DNA from: Helicobacter sp. MIT 05-5293
GTDB lineage: Bacteria > Campylobacterota > Campylobacteria > Campylobacterales > Helicobacteraceae
Assembly: GCF_000765665.2 (NCBI RefSeq)
Contig: NZ_JROZ02000001.1
Span: 372,001 to 436,000, forward strand
Length of the DNA stretch: 64,000 nucleotides
Direction of reading: 5' to 3'
The notes beneath the pieces were generated by a model. It did no database searches. It was not told where the DNA came from and saw only the letters and a program-made list of their open reading frames with translations. Numbering within the stretch: the stretch's first letter is position 1; each line of letters begins with the position of its first letter. The translations under genes and the position numbers were made by a program. Positions 17,732-27,388 of this stretch are shown in pieces.

Positions 17732-19138
17732 ATGAGACTAGTGATTATAAGTTTGGGGCTATTGGTATGGCTTAATGCCCAAGTTTATGAGAATCCTTAT
17801 CCTAAAAATGCCTATCTAGCAAGTGCTGATAATGCTCAAACCTCTGATATACAAGATGAAACGACATCTGATTTGGATAATGAACAAACAGAATCTGCAC
17901 AATCAGAATCCGAAGAATCTATCGGACGCACTTTTACACTTGCAGAACTCATAGAGGGAGCAAAAAAGAACTATAGTCTTGAGGCAAAGGATTTGGCAAT
18001 CTTGCAGGCTCAAGCAAACAAATCAGGGGCATACAGCGAGTTTATGCCTACGATTGATGGGAGCTATCAATATCAATACAATAATAATTCTAATATGCGC
18101 CTTGATGGACACACAGGGAATGTAAAGGCGAATTGGGAGTTTTTCAGTGGGCTTAAGACCTATAACAAAGTGCGAGAAAAGCAATCGCTTTATCGTGCAA
18201 GTTTGGAAGATAAAGAAACCACCAAAGACCAGCTTTTTTTAAGCATTATTGAGCAATATTATACTTATTTTACTAATCGTGCGAGATTCCTTTCACTTGA
18301 TCATAAGAGAATCCAGCTCCAAGCAAATGTAAAAAGAGTAGAGCGGCTTTTCAAAGCAGGGCTTACGACCATTGATGATTTAGAATCTTTGCGTGCGGAG
18401 TTGCTAACCACAGAACATGACATTGAAAGCGTGAGATTAGATATTGAAAAAAACAAATTGACACTCTCATGGCTGACTAATAGTGATGTTGGCTCACTTG
18501 AGCGTAAGACGATTAAAACACCCGTCTTTAACCTCAACGAGAATCGCCACGATTTGAATATGCTCACTTATCAAGCAGCGGGTTCAAAATATCAAGCAAG
18601 ACAAATGACTTATTTGCCAACTATCGGCATTAGTGATAGCTATTCGCTTAATAGTGGATTCGGGCAAGGTTTGCATACAAAAGGTGATACAGGAGGCTTT
18701 GATATGTCTCAAATGATTCTGCGCTCTTATCCCGGCTATCAAAATGTCGTGATGGTAACAGCCAGCATTCATCTTGATGCTTTGACGACTTATCGACAAT
18801 ATGAGGCAGCTCGATTAGGGTATCTACAAATGCTTAAAAACCTTGCATATAAGAAAGAAGAGCAAAAGAAAGATGAGAGAGTGTACCGTAAAAGTTTAGA
18901 GATTGCAGCGACAAAGATTAAGGCAAGTGAGGCAGCTTTGCGTTCTGCAAATATTGCTTTTGAAAATGTGGCGAAAAAATATGACGCACAGATTCTGAAT
19001 TTTATTGATTATTTGTCATCTTTGACAAAGAAATTTGAGGCAGAAGCGACATATAATCAAGCACTGAATGATTATGAAATGCAAAAAGCTTATTATATTT
19101 ATTATAGTGGGCAAGACTTACAAGAGCATATCGAGTAG
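17732..19138 (+). CDS. hefA: TolC-family outer-membrane efflux protein
   Basis: This 468-residue protein has a short signal peptide (MRLVIISLGLLVWLNAQ) and an acidic, serine-rich stretch at about 34-65 (DIQDETTSDLDNEQ), then the long helices of an outer-membrane channel. The region from TFTLAELIEGAKKN to the end fits the OEP family, with two repeats of helical hairpins and strand parts. It would form the exit duct of the RND pump encoded by the next two genes, as HefA does in H. pylori. A GGGAG site lies before the ATG; hefB begins 36 bases after the stop. The symbol follows gene order and pattern. Confidence 0.85.
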   Translation: MRLVIISLGLLVWLNAQVYENPYPKNAYLASADNAQTSDIQDETTSDLDNEQTESAQSESEESIGRTFTLAELIEGAKKNYSLEAKDLAILQAQANKSGAYSEFMPTIDGSYQYQYNNNSNMRLDGHTGNVKANWEFFSGLKTYNKVREKQSLYRASLEDKETTKDQLFLSIIEQYYTYFTNRARFLSLDHKRIQLQANVKRVERLFKAGLTTIDDLESLRAELLTTEHDIESVRLDIEKNKLTLSWLTNSDVGSLERKTIKTPVFNLNENRHDLNMLTYQAAGSKYQARQMTYLPTIGISDSYSLNSGFGQGLHTKGDTGGFDMSQMILRSYPGYQNVVMVTASIHLDALTTYRQYEAARLGYLQMLKNLAYKKEEQKKDERVYRKSLEIAATKIKASEAALRSANIAFENVAKKYDAQILNFIDYLSSLTKKFEAEATYNQALNDYEMQKAYYIYYSGQDLQEHIE

Positions 19139-19174
19139 TGTTTGAAGCAAAGATTTGAAGAAAAAGGATAGAGC

Positions 19175-19879
19175 GTGAAAAAGATGTTTCGAGTCGTGTT
19201 GGTTTGTTTGATGTTTGTTTCGTTTGCTAAAGCTGAAGATGTGTATGCGATTTTTAACGCAGAGGCGATTCAAGATGCAGACTTAAAACTTGCAGTGAGC
19301 GGTATTGTGAATGAAATCTTTGTCGATGTGGGGAGTGAAGTGCATAAGGGAGATAAGCTTTTGACACTTTATAGTCAAGACTTAGAAGCACAAGTGATTG
19401 CTCTTGAGCATCAATATACTTTTGCTAAAAAGCAATACGAGAGATATAATCGTTCTGGTGGTGCAGTCGATCGAAACACTTTAGACAGATACCGCTCTGA
19501 ATTTAAAAAGCTTGAGGCAGATTATAATTATCACAGAGTGATGTTAAACAAAACAATCTTACGAGCACCCTTTGATGGAGTTGTTGCTTCTAAAGATGTG
19601 GATTTAGGTGAAGGGGTCTCTGCAAATAGCACGACACTTTTTCGTGTCATCAGCAAAGAGGTCAAACTCGTCCTTGAATTTGATTTCAAATATGTATCAA
19701 AAATCAAGGTAGGAGACACATTTGACTTTTCAATTGATGGACGCAAAGAAACGATGAGCGCAAAGATTTCTAAAATCTATCCTACTGCTAGCACAACCAA
19801 TCGAAAGGTCAAAGCTGAAGCACTTGTATCTGGCGTGATACCTGGGACTTTTGGTGATGGATATATAAGGATAAAATAA
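19175..19879 (+). CDS. hefB: RND efflux periplasmic adaptor (membrane-fusion protein)
   Basis: This is 234 residues from a GTG at 19175 with AAGGA eight bases before it. A signal peptide (FRVVLVCLMFVSFAKA) is followed by a biotinyl-lipoyl-like half motif (AVSGIVNEIFVDVGSEVHKGDKLLTLYS), a helical hairpin, and the second half (LRAPFDGVVASKDVDLGEGV). It is short for an RND adaptor, which often reaches 350-400 residues, but similar to the H. pylori HefB size. It links the inner-membrane pump to the TolC-like channel. The stop overlaps the hefC start (TAATG). Confidence 0.87.
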   Translation: MKKMFRVVLVCLMFVSFAKAEDVYAIFNAEAIQDADLKLAVSGIVNEIFVDVGSEVHKGDKLLTLYSQDLEAQVIALEHQYTFAKKQYERYNRSGGAVDRNTLDRYRSEFKKLEADYNYHRVMLNKTILRAPFDGVVASKDVDLGEGVSANSTTLFRVISKEVKLVLEFDFKYVSKIKVGDTFDFSIDGRKETMSAKISKIYPTASTTNRKVKAEALVSGVIPGTFGDGYIRIK

Positions 19880-22800
19880 TGTATAAGTTTGCCATTACTC
19901 GTCCTATTGCGACATTAATGTTTGCTTTAGCGATTCTATTTTTTGGATTCTTGGGTGTTAAAAAAATGCCTGTTGCATTATTCCCAGATATTGATTTTCC
20001 TATTGTCGCTGTGATTACAAGTTATCCGGGAGCAAGCGCGGAAATTGTAGAAACTAAACTCACAGATAAAATAGAAGAAGCGATTATGGGGATTGATGGG
20101 TTGAAGAAAATCACTTCAAGCTCTGCGAGAAATTCAAGCGTTGTGATTGTGCAATTTGAGCTTGAAAAACCCCTTAATGAGGCAGTCAATGATGTGCGTG
20201 ATAAAGTAGGAACGGTGCAGCTTGATTCAGGTATTAAGAATCCGGTGGTTTATAAATTTGATAGCTCTTCTGCGCCTATTATTTCACTTTTTCTCACGAG
20301 TGATCAGGTTGAAGCTTCAGAAATGATGCGACATGCAAAGGACAATATCAAGCCGATTTTGCAAAAAATTTCGGGCGTGGGTGGTGTCGAGATGCGTGGG
20401 CATCGTGAGCGACAAATCAGAATCTTTGCTAGTCCCTCATTGCTGAATAAATACGGCATAACTTATACAGATATTTCCAATAAAATTGGTTTAGAGAATC
20501 TTGAAATTGATGGTGGAAGGCTGATTGGGACATTGAGTGAATGGGCTGTAACCACAGATGCACAAAGCTCTGCTTTAAGTGATGTGGGTAATATTCGTAT
20601 TGCTGAAGGCATTAGACTAGCCGATATTGCTACCATTGAAGACACTATCGAGGAAGATAAGACTTTTGCTGCATTTAACAAAACACCCGGTGTTATTTTT
20701 GAAGTGCAAAAAATTTCTGGAGCAAATGATATTGCTATTGCAGATGCAGTGATGAAGGCATTGCCTCAAATCGAAGCGATTAGCCCAGAATATGAAATCA
20801 GACCTTTTAAGGATACTACACAAAATGTGCGTGCTTCTATTGCATCAGTAGAATTTGATGTGATGCTAGGCGTATTTTTGGCTGTGTTTGTTGTCTTTAT
20901 GTTTTTACGAAGTGCGACTATTGCGTTTGTATCGTTGTTGAGTATTCCTATATCGATATTTGGGACATTTGCGTTGATGAATTTCTTTGGATTCTCACTC
21001 AATATGCTTACGCTTTTGGCGGTAGCTCTTGCGATTGGGATTATTATTGATGATGCGATTGTGGTGATTGAAAATATTCACAAAAAACTTGAAAAAGGTA
21101 TGCGCAAACGCGAAGCAGCCTATGAAGGTGTGAGAGAAATCGGATTTGCGTTGATTGCGATTTCTGCGATGCTTTTATCTGTATTTATCCCTGTGGGAAG
21201 TATGAGTGGGATTGTAGGGAGATTTTTCCAAAGTTTTGGAATCACGGTAGCTGCAGCGATTGGGATTTCTTATATCGTTGTGATTACAATTATCCCCATG
21301 ATTTCTTCCATCGTTATTAACCCTAAGCATTCACGATTTTATTACCGCACAGAGCCTTATTTTCAAGCTTTAGAATCTGCATACATTGCTACCTTAAAAA
21401 CGGTGTTGCGTCATAAGATTAAGGTTATTGTAGGGATTATTGCCATATTTTTTTCATCTTTAGTCTTGCTAGGAATCTTAGGAATGGAGTTTATTATTCC
21501 CGATGATAAAAGTGAATTCCAAGTCTTTATGGAAACAAAGCCGGGCACGAGTATGGAGGCAATGAAAGAAAAGACTAATCAACTACAAGATATTGTAATG
21601 TCGCATGAAGATGTTGCATTTTCAACCTTGCAGATTGGCTATGACACCCAAAAAACAATCTTTAAGGCTCAAATTTATGCGAGGCTTAAGCCTATTAAAG
21701 AGCGAGCAAGTAAGCAATCACAATTTAAGATTATGGCTGAAGTAGGGGAATGGCTTAAAGCAAGTGAAGCGGGTAAAGGGTTTGTGATTTCGACCTCTGA
21801 AGTATCTGATTTTGGTGGAGGAGATGATTCGCCTTATCAAGTCGCTATTCTTGCCCCTAATGATGCAGTGCTCAAAAAGACTAAAGATAACTTGATTAAT
21901 CTTTTAAACACTGATCCAATTTTGGCAGGTAAGGTAACCAATATCCACCTTAATACATCAGATGATTTGCCCGAGTATCGTCTTAGAGTGCTTCGTGCAA
22001 ATGCTGATCGATATGGTGTGAGTGCGCAAGAGATTGGAAATGTCGTGCGAGGGGCATTTTCTGGTGAGGCGGCAATAGGATATTATAAAGAACGGGGCAA
22101 AGAATATGATATTACAATCCGTGTGCCTGATGATGAGAGAATCTCACTGAATGACATTAAGAAATTGCAAGTCAAGAATAGTCGTGGGGAATTGATGTTT
22201 GTTGAAGGATTGGTTGATATAGAAACGACAACTGCTCCTTCAGTGATTTCGCGTTTTGATCGGCAGCGAAGCGTTACCGTGTATGCGTATCCCATCAAAG
22301 ATTCTGGTATTTCTTTGGGAGATATGATGCGAGTTACTGCTGATAAAAAGGACCAATGGCTTGAACCCGGGACAACTTATCGTTTGCAGGGAGAAGCCGA
22401 ACATGCTGAAGAGATGACAATGGCTTTTCTTGTGGCAGTTTTAACAGCTATTGTATTGATTTATTTGATTCTCGCTGCTTTGTATGAATCATTCTTGCAA
22501 CCTGTTGTGATTATGATGACCTTACCTTTCAGTTTCTCTGGTGCGTTTATCGCATTATTTATCGTGCAGCAACCTTTCAGTATGTTTTCGTTAATGGGGC
22601 TTATGATTCTTATGGGATTGGTAGGAAAAAATGCTACCTTATTAATTGATGTTGCTAATGAAAAGCGCAAAGAAGGTCATTCGACAGATGAAGCATTGAT
22701 CCTTGCGGGAGGTTCGCGTCTGCGTCCGATTCTGATGACAACAATTGCTATGGTGTTTGGAATGATTCCTCTTGCAATCTCAACAGGAGCAGGTTCGGGA

Positions 22801-22953
22801 ATGAAATCACCAATGGGTATCGTCATTATCGGCGGATTGCTTTTCTCAATGTTTCTTAGTTTGCTTATCGTGCCTGCTATTTATCGATTCCTTGCGCCTT
22901 TAGATGATTGGCTACAAAAATTCTATAAGCCTAAAGCGGAGGATAAATTCTAA
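19879..22953 (+). CDS. hefC: RND efflux pump, inner-membrane transporter
   Basis: This 1024-residue protein is a full-length RND transporter with twelve membrane segments and two large periplasmic loops. The proton-relay segment IGIIIDDAIVVIENIHKKLEKG near residue 390-411 has the two adjacent Asp of the family. Other marks are KMPVALFPDIDFPIVAV at the start, FDRQRSVTVYAYP, and LMILMGLVGKNATLLID in the second half. Expected role: proton-driven export of drugs, bile salts or other toxins with HefA and HefB. It is fully intact, and translation is coupled to hefB by one base. Confidence 0.92.
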   Translation: MYKFAITRPIATLMFALAILFFGFLGVKKMPVALFPDIDFPIVAVITSYPGASAEIVETKLTDKIEEAIMGIDGLKKITSSSARNSSVVIVQFELEKPLNEAVNDVRDKVGTVQLDSGIKNPVVYKFDSSSAPIISLFLTSDQVEASEMMRHAKDNIKPILQKISGVGGVEMRGHRERQIRIFASPSLLNKYGITYTDISNKIGLENLEIDGGRLIGTLSEWAVTTDAQSSALSDVGNIRIAEGIRLADIATIEDTIEEDKTFAAFNKTPGVIFEVQKISGANDIAIADAVMKALPQIEAISPEYEIRPFKDTTQNVRASIASVEFDVMLGVFLAVFVVFMFLRSATIAFVSLLSIPISIFGTFALMNFFGFSLNMLTLLAVALAIGIIIDDAIVVIENIHKKLEKGMRKREAAYEGVREIGFALIAISAMLLSVFIPVGSMSGIVGRFFQSFGITVAAAIGISYIVVITIIPMISSIVINPKHSRFYYRTEPYFQALESAYIATLKTVLRHKIKVIVGIIAIFFSSLVLLGILGMEFIIPDDKSEFQVFMETKPGTSMEAMKEKTNQLQDIVMSHEDVAFSTLQIGYDTQKTIFKAQIYARLKPIKERASKQSQFKIMAEVGEWLKASEAGKGFVISTSEVSDFGGGDDSPYQVAILAPNDAVLKKTKDNLINLLNTDPILAGKVTNIHLNTSDDLPEYRLRVLRANADRYGVSAQEIGNVVRGAFSGEAAIGYYKERGKEYDITIRVPDDERISLNDIKKLQVKNSRGELMFVEGLVDIETTTAPSVISRFDRQRSVTVYAYPIKDSGISLGDMMRVTADKKDQWLEPGTTYRLQGEAEHAEEMTMAFLVAVLTAIVLIYLILAALYESFLQPVVIMMTLPFSFSGAFIALFIVQQPFSMFSLMGLMILMGLVGKNATLLIDVANEKRKEGHSTDEALILAGGSRLRPILMTTIAMVFGMIPLAISTGAGSGMKSPMGIVIIGGLLFSMFLSLLIVPAIYRFLAPLDDWLQKFYKPKAEDKF

Positions 22954-23023
22954 GAAATAAAAGTGCATAAAAGTTGTAAAATACCCTAAGCCTTTAAGGT
23001 TCATTTTTTGCTTGAGAGTAAAT

Positions 23024-23797
23024 ATGAGATCAGCGGTTTTGGTATTTTTATGTATTTTATGTGTGCAGGCTATGGGGATAGATAGGGATAGAATCGCTCA
23101 AGAATGCCTCAAAAAATATTATCCTCAAATCAAATCCATTGAGGATAATCAAGTCATTTTGCATGATGGAAGAGTGTTTGTATGGAATGATGGTATCAAA
23201 AAGACCTATGAAGAAAAGGTTCTTAATCCCGATATGCACAATGCCTTTGAAGTTCCCTATCCTTTTCATGGCTCTATTGTGGAACGTGATAAAGATACTT
23301 CGAGGATACGACATTTGGAATTTTATAAATCGATTTACGGAGACACAGAAGATGAAGTCGCTTCGAATCTCGTCAAGATTCCATGGCTTAGTGAGTGGAT
23401 TGATCAAAGCTATATTTATGTAAGCTCTCGTAATGGTGCAAGTGAAGCATTTAAGAGAGTGATTGAAAAGCTTGAGAATCTTCCCCCGACATATTTTCAA
23501 TTTCTCAAAGATCAAGATGCTTTTTATTGGCGTAATATTGCAGATTCTCCGAATCTTTCTCCTCATAGTTTTGGTATCGCACTTGATATTAACACACAAT
23601 ATTCTCAATATTGGCTTTGGGATATTAAAGAGCGCAAACAATATCGTTATGAGAATCAAATCCCTTTAGAGATTGTTCAAATTTTTGAGGAGGAAGGCTT
23701 TGTGTGGGGTGGGCGTTGGTGGCATTACGATACGATGCACTTTGAGTATCGTCCAGAGATTATTTGTTTTGCAAAAAATTACAATGCCTCCCGATAA
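23024..23797 (+). CDS. M15-family D-Ala-D-Ala carboxypeptidase-like protein
   Basis: This is 257 residues from the ATG at 23024; a TTG at 23012 is in frame but less likely. A signal peptide (SAVLVFLCILCVQAMG) indicates export. The C-terminal third carries the M15 zinc-peptidase pattern: SPHSFGIALDIN, giving His and Asp ligands, and RWWHYDTMHFEYRPE, giving the catalytic Asp-x-x-H set. Such enzymes cut peptidoglycan stem peptides or cross-links. The substrate is not predictable from sequence. A TAAAAT box (22977-22982) may be its promoter. It ends in a strong hairpin shared with the convergent transporter gene. Confidence 0.82.
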   Translation: MRSAVLVFLCILCVQAMGIDRDRIAQECLKKYYPQIKSIEDNQVILHDGRVFVWNDGIKKTYEEKVLNPDMHNAFEVPYPFHGSIVERDKDTSRIRHLEFYKSIYGDTEDEVASNLVKIPWLSEWIDQSYIYVSSRNGASEAFKRVIEKLENLPPTYFQFLKDQDAFYWRNIADSPNLSPHSFGIALDINTQYSQYWLWDIKERKQYRYENQIPLEIVQIFEEEGFVWGGRWWHYDTMHFEYRPEIICFAKNYNASR

Positions 23798-23802
23798 GCG
23801 TG

Positions 23803-23841
23803 AAACACAGAATCTTAGTTGATTTACAAGATTCTGTGTTT
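23803..23841. terminator. Bidirectional terminator between convergent genes
   Basis: AAACACAGAATCTT (23803-23816) and AAGATTCTGTGTTT (23828-23841) form a perfect 14-bp stem with an 11-base loop. It stands between the M15 peptidase gene (+) and the NSS transporter gene (-), whose stops are 89 bases apart. T-rich bases follow on the plus strand. Both arms contain the abundant AGAWTCT heptamer. Confidence 0.75.
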
Positions 23842-23886
23842 TGTGTTTGCAAAGAATCGGGCTAGAATCTTTTAATCTTATTTCGC

Positions 23887-25266
23887 TTATGAAAAGAATG
23901 GTAAAAATCGCGTTATTTTTTCATAACTAAGTATTTTAGGGAAAGTGCCATTAATAAAAATGAGCAAAATAATAAAAGGCAGGATAAATTTCACATAATA
24001 AAACCATACTTTAGTGAGTTTGGGGGCAAGTGAGCCGTTATTGCTTAACTCTTGTATCGCTTCATTTTTAAGCACCCAGCCTACAAAAAGCAGTGTGCCT
24101 AAAGAGGTCAGCACGAAAAGAATATTGCCACTGATGAAGTCAAATTGATTAAAAACTTCTTCGCTAAGGATACAAGGGATATTACCTAAAACAAAAATAA
24201 CACCTAATGTGATATTGATTGCTGTTGTGCGTGGGATATTGAATTTTTCATTCAGAGCTGTAATGATAACCTCATAAATAGGCAGTGAAGTTGTCAGAGC
24301 AGCCGTGAGAAGTAGGACAAAAAATACAATGGCTAAGACATTACCTAAATAAATATGTGAAAATACAATAGGGAGAGCTTGAAAAACAAGACTCGAGCCT
24401 TGTGTGGGCTCAAGGTCAAAGCTAAAGAGTGAGGGGAAAATCATAAGTCCTGCCAAAAGTGCGATGAGTGTGTTAAGAATACCTGTTGTGATAGCGGTTT
24501 TGATCATATTTTCTGATTTTTTGAGATAAGAAGAAAGTGTGATCATCACGCCAAATCCAAGTGAGAGCGCAAAAAAGACTTGCCCTAATACATCAATAAA
24601 GAGTTTAGGAGTGATTTTGCTAAAATCAGGCATCAGATAGAATCTCACCCCCTCCATTGCATTGGGTAGTGTGAGATTCCGAATAACCATAATGATAAGG
24701 CAAATAAGCAGCAAGGGCATAAGGTATTTCATACTGCGCTCAATACCATTAATCACACCTTTTTTGAGGATAAACCAGTTAATGCTAACAAAAAGCATTG
24801 TCCAAATACTAATCATTATAGGGTTATGTTCAATCTGTGTGTGATAAAAATGTGAAGCGATTTCTTTATCAATCGGCGAGGAGAGATTCAGATTCCCGTT
24901 TAAAATATTAATGATATAGGTAATGACCCAGCCGCCTAGCACCATATAATATGCCATAATCCCAAATGCCCCCAAAACTCCAAGATAGCCAACAAGGCTA
25001 AAAATTTTTGGAATGGGCTTTGTGTTTGCTACGCCCTTAAAGGCGTCAATGGCGTTTTTATGAGCGCGCCTACCGATGACATTTTCTACACAAATAACCG
25101 GGATTCCTACTAAAATCATTGCAAGAACAAAAACAAGCACATACGCCCCACCACCATTTTCGCCAACTAAATAAGGGAATCTCCATGTTGCACCAAAGCC
25201 GATAGTCGCTCCTGCAACGGTTAAAACATAAGTGAGTGTGTTGCTCCATGTCTGTCTTTTTTGCAT
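23887..25266 (-). CDS. NSS-family sodium-dependent transporter
   Basis: This 459-residue membrane protein begins with the family signature WSNTLTYVLTVAGATIGFGATWRFPYLVGENGGGAYVL-type region, the Na+ and substrate site of LeuT-like transporters. About eleven or twelve membrane segments follow, with an ALSLGFGVMITLSSY stretch in segment 6-7. It would import an amino acid or related compound with sodium; the substrate cannot be assigned. It lies 22 bases after the Kef-like gene and is the last gene of the operon starting at flhA. AAGGATAAAAA precedes the ATG. Confidence 0.88.
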   Translation of the reverse strand: MQKRQTWSNTLTYVLTVAGATIGFGATWRFPYLVGENGGGAYVLVFVLAMILVGIPVICVENVIGRRAHKNAIDAFKGVANTKPIPKIFSLVGYLGVLGAFGIMAYYMVLGGWVITYIINILNGNLNLSSPIDKEIASHFYHTQIEHNPIMISIWTMLFVSINWFILKKGVINGIERSMKYLMPLLLICLIIMVIRNLTLPNAMEGVRFYLMPDFSKITPKLFIDVLGQVFFALSLGFGVMITLSSYLKKSENMIKTAITTGILNTLIALLAGLMIFPSLFSFDLEPTQGSSLVFQALPIVFSHIYLGNVLAIVFFVLLLTAALTTSLPIYEVIITALNEKFNIPRTTAINITLGVIFVLGNIPCILSEEVFNQFDFISGNILFVLTSLGTLLFVGWVLKNEAIQELSNNGSLAPKLTKVWFYYVKFILPFIILLIFINGTFPKILSYEKITRFLPFFS

Positions 25267-25288
25267 TTTTTATCCTTGAATGTTGAGA

Positions 25289-26473
25289 TTATTTTTTGGG
25301 TTTGATTGGTTTCCAAAATGTGTAAATGATTTTAATCAGAATGCTAAAAATAATGCCTTCTAAGATTGCACCGAGAATGAAAGACGCATAAATCGTATCG
25401 TTAAGCTCTCCTAAGCCCTTGCCTAAAGTTGCAGTAGCAATAAGAAATGTTAAAGGCATAGAATCACTTAAGGCAAAAAGAAGTGTGTATTTTACATTTT
25501 TAAAATATTGGCTAAAGACAATACTTGCAGAAATAATGCGCAAGGCTAACATACCCAAAATAAGATAGGAAGCATGAAAAAGGATTTCGATATTTGTAAA
25601 AACAGCGGTGAGGTCAAGTGTAGAACCCACATAAACAAAGAAAAATGGCACAAAAAACCCGAATCCAAAATCATGAAGTTTTTCGGGGAGTTTTGCTTTG
25701 TATTTGAAAAAAGTGCTTAGGATTGTTCCTGCGATAAATGCACCTAGCACTGCTTTAATATCCAAAAATAGCATTAAAAGCACAAAAATGAAAAGCAGCA
25801 TTACTGCAAAGCGCAAATCTTGAGAGTTTGTGTCGTCTCGAGGAAGAAATAAAAGCTTGATAGAGGGTTTCCACCAAAATATGATTTTTGTGAGTTTGAA
25901 GGCTATAATCACTAGAATCAAAAATACAACTAAGACGATGAGTTTGTGTCCGAGTTCTGTATTCATACCATGCCTTGTAGAGCCATCGATAATCACCAAT
26001 ACTGCAATACTGACGAGCTCACCTATGATGCCAATTTTTAGGGCAAGATCTAGCCATGGTTGATTTTTACCATAGTCTTTGATTAATGCTACGATCATTC
26101 CTAAACTCATTACGGGAAATGCTGCGATATAGATATAGGACAAACCTGCGCTTAAAACCACAATGCAAGTGATGCTGTAAAGTGTGCAAAAATATGCTAA
26201 GGCTCTAAGCATAAAAGACTTACGAAGTTTGGTAAAGGATTTAATATCTACTTCTAAGCCACACAAAAACATCAAGAATAAAAAGCCCACTTCTGAAACG
26301 ACTTTGACTTCTTCGGATTGATTGAAAAAGGTAAAAAAATGTGCGCACAAAGCCCCTAGTATCATTTCAACGACAACAAGGGGGATTTTGGTAAGATTAC
26401 TGATGGGAGAGGCTAATAAGATAAGCACTGCAAAAATACTGAATGCAGAAACGATTTCCATCGTGTGATTCAT
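25289..26473 (-). CDS. Kef-type/CPA2 cation:proton antiporter
   Basis: This 394-residue protein has about twelve membrane segments and belongs to the CPA2 (Na+/H+ exchanger) group: PISNLTKIPLVVVEMILGALCAH at the start, EVGFLFLMFLCGLEVDIKSF, and FGFGFFVPFFFVYVGSTLDL in the second half. It stops after the membrane domain and lacks the TrkA-N nucleotide-binding domain of full-length KefB/KefC, so glutathione or NAD control is unlikely. The expected role is K+ or Na+ exchange for protons. The start overlaps the purN stop (TAATG). Confidence 0.85.
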   Translation of the reverse strand: MNHTMEIVSAFSIFAVLILLASPISNLTKIPLVVVEMILGALCAHFFTFFNQSEEVKVVSEVGFLFLMFLCGLEVDIKSFTKLRKSFMLRALAYFCTLYSITCIVVLSAGLSYIYIAAFPVMSLGMIVALIKDYGKNQPWLDLALKIGIIGELVSIAVLVIIDGSTRHGMNTELGHKLIVLVVFLILVIIAFKLTKIIFWWKPSIKLLFLPRDDTNSQDLRFAVMLLFIFVLLMLFLDIKAVLGAFIAGTILSTFFKYKAKLPEKLHDFGFGFFVPFFFVYVGSTLDLTAVFTNIEILFHASYLILGMLALRIISASIVFSQYFKNVKYTLLFALSDSMPLTFLIATATLGKGLGELNDTIYASFILGAILEGIIFSILIKIIYTFWKPIKPKK

Positions 26474-27105
26474 TATTTAGTCTCCTGTGGTGAATCTTGT
26501 AGTGATGTCGCATCAAGATTCAATGCTTGAAGCACGGCAATGGGATAAAGCTCGTATTCAAGCGTATGGATTTTGTGTTCAAAAGATTCTAAAGTATCTG
26601 TTGATTCTAAAGCGACTGACTTTTGAGTGATCAACGCTCCCCCATCAAGCTCTTCATTGACCCAATGAACACTCACACCACCATAAGAATCGCGTGCGTT
26701 AAAAGTATCAGCAATAGCATGCGCACCCTTATGGGCAGGCAAAAGGGAAGGGTGAATATTGATAGTAGGGAAATGTTGCGTGAAACTCGGCGTGAGAATC
26801 CGCATAAATCCAGCCAAAATACAAAGATCAATATGATGAGAATCTAAAACTTTAATCATCGCCTCATCAAATGCAAGGCGAGAAGAAAAATCCTTGTGGG
26901 GGATAATGACACAAGGAATGCCTAAATCTTGAGTGCGTTTAATCCCATGCGCAGAGGGATTATTGCATAAGGTAATAGCGACTTCAAGCTTGATATTTTG
27001 TTTGTCAGAATCTTGAAATACTTTTTGATGCAATGTTTCGATGAGATTTTGCATATTACTTCCATTGCCGCTAAACAAAATGGCGAGTTTGCGTGTGAGT
27101 GTCAA
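26473..27105 (-). CDS. purN: Phosphoribosylglycinamide formyltransferase
   Basis: This is 210 residues if it starts at a TTG at 27105 (MTLTRKLAILFSGNGSNMQ). There is no ATG near the fold start; longer readings run into the preceding gene, and AGG lies about 8 bases before the TTG. It catalyses the third step of purine synthesis, adding a formyl group from 10-formyltetrahydrofolate to GAR. Active-site blocks are present: FSGNGSN, INIHPSLLP with Asn and His, and GVSVHWVNEELDGG with the catalytic Asp. It sits between a small unknown gene and the antiporter. Confidence 0.92.
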   Translation of the reverse strand: MTLTRKLAILFSGNGSNMQNLIETLHQKVFQDSDKQNIKLEVAITLCNNPSAHGIKRTQDLGIPCVIIPHKDFSSRLAFDEAMIKVLDSHHIDLCILAGFMRILTPSFTQHFPTINIHPSLLPAHKGAHAIADTFNARDSYGGVSVHWVNEELDGGALITQKSVALESTDTLESFEHKIHTLEYELYPIAVLQALNLDATSLQDSPQETK

Positions 27106-27115
27106 GAGAATCTGC

Positions 27116-27388
27116 CTAACGAAAAAATTTTGGATATTTCTGACGCAAAGATTCAATGATACCAATCATTTCTTCTTGTCCATAGGGAGCATCTTCTGGA
27201 AGCTTGGCATAAAAAATATCCATTTGTTCTGTATAAAGCTCAATCAAGTCCTTGATATGTTGTTTTTTTGCCCCAGCAAAATGTAATGCTACCGAAAGCA
27301 TATCAATCACTTCTAAAGCCATTTCTTCAAGACTCATCTCAAGGGTTAATTCATCACTAATAGCTTCATTGATATGTTTATTGCTCAT
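27116..27388 (-). CDS. Conserved small helical protein of unknown function
   Basis: This encodes 90 residues, acidic and predicted mostly helical, with no signal, membrane segment, cysteine or recognised motif. It starts MSNKHINEAISDELTLEMSLEEMALEVIDML and ends LRQKYPKFF. The ATG overlaps the stop of the DHH phosphoesterase gene by four bases, and AAGGAGGAG lies inside that gene's end, so it is clearly translated as part of the operon. I do not recognise the family. The neighbours (DHH phosphoesterase, purN) do not settle a role. Confidence 0.75.
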   Translation of the reverse strand: MSNKHINEAISDELTLEMSLEEMALEVIDMLSVALHFAGAKKQHIKDLIELYTEQMDIFYAKLPEDAPYGQEEMIGIIESLRQKYPKFFR

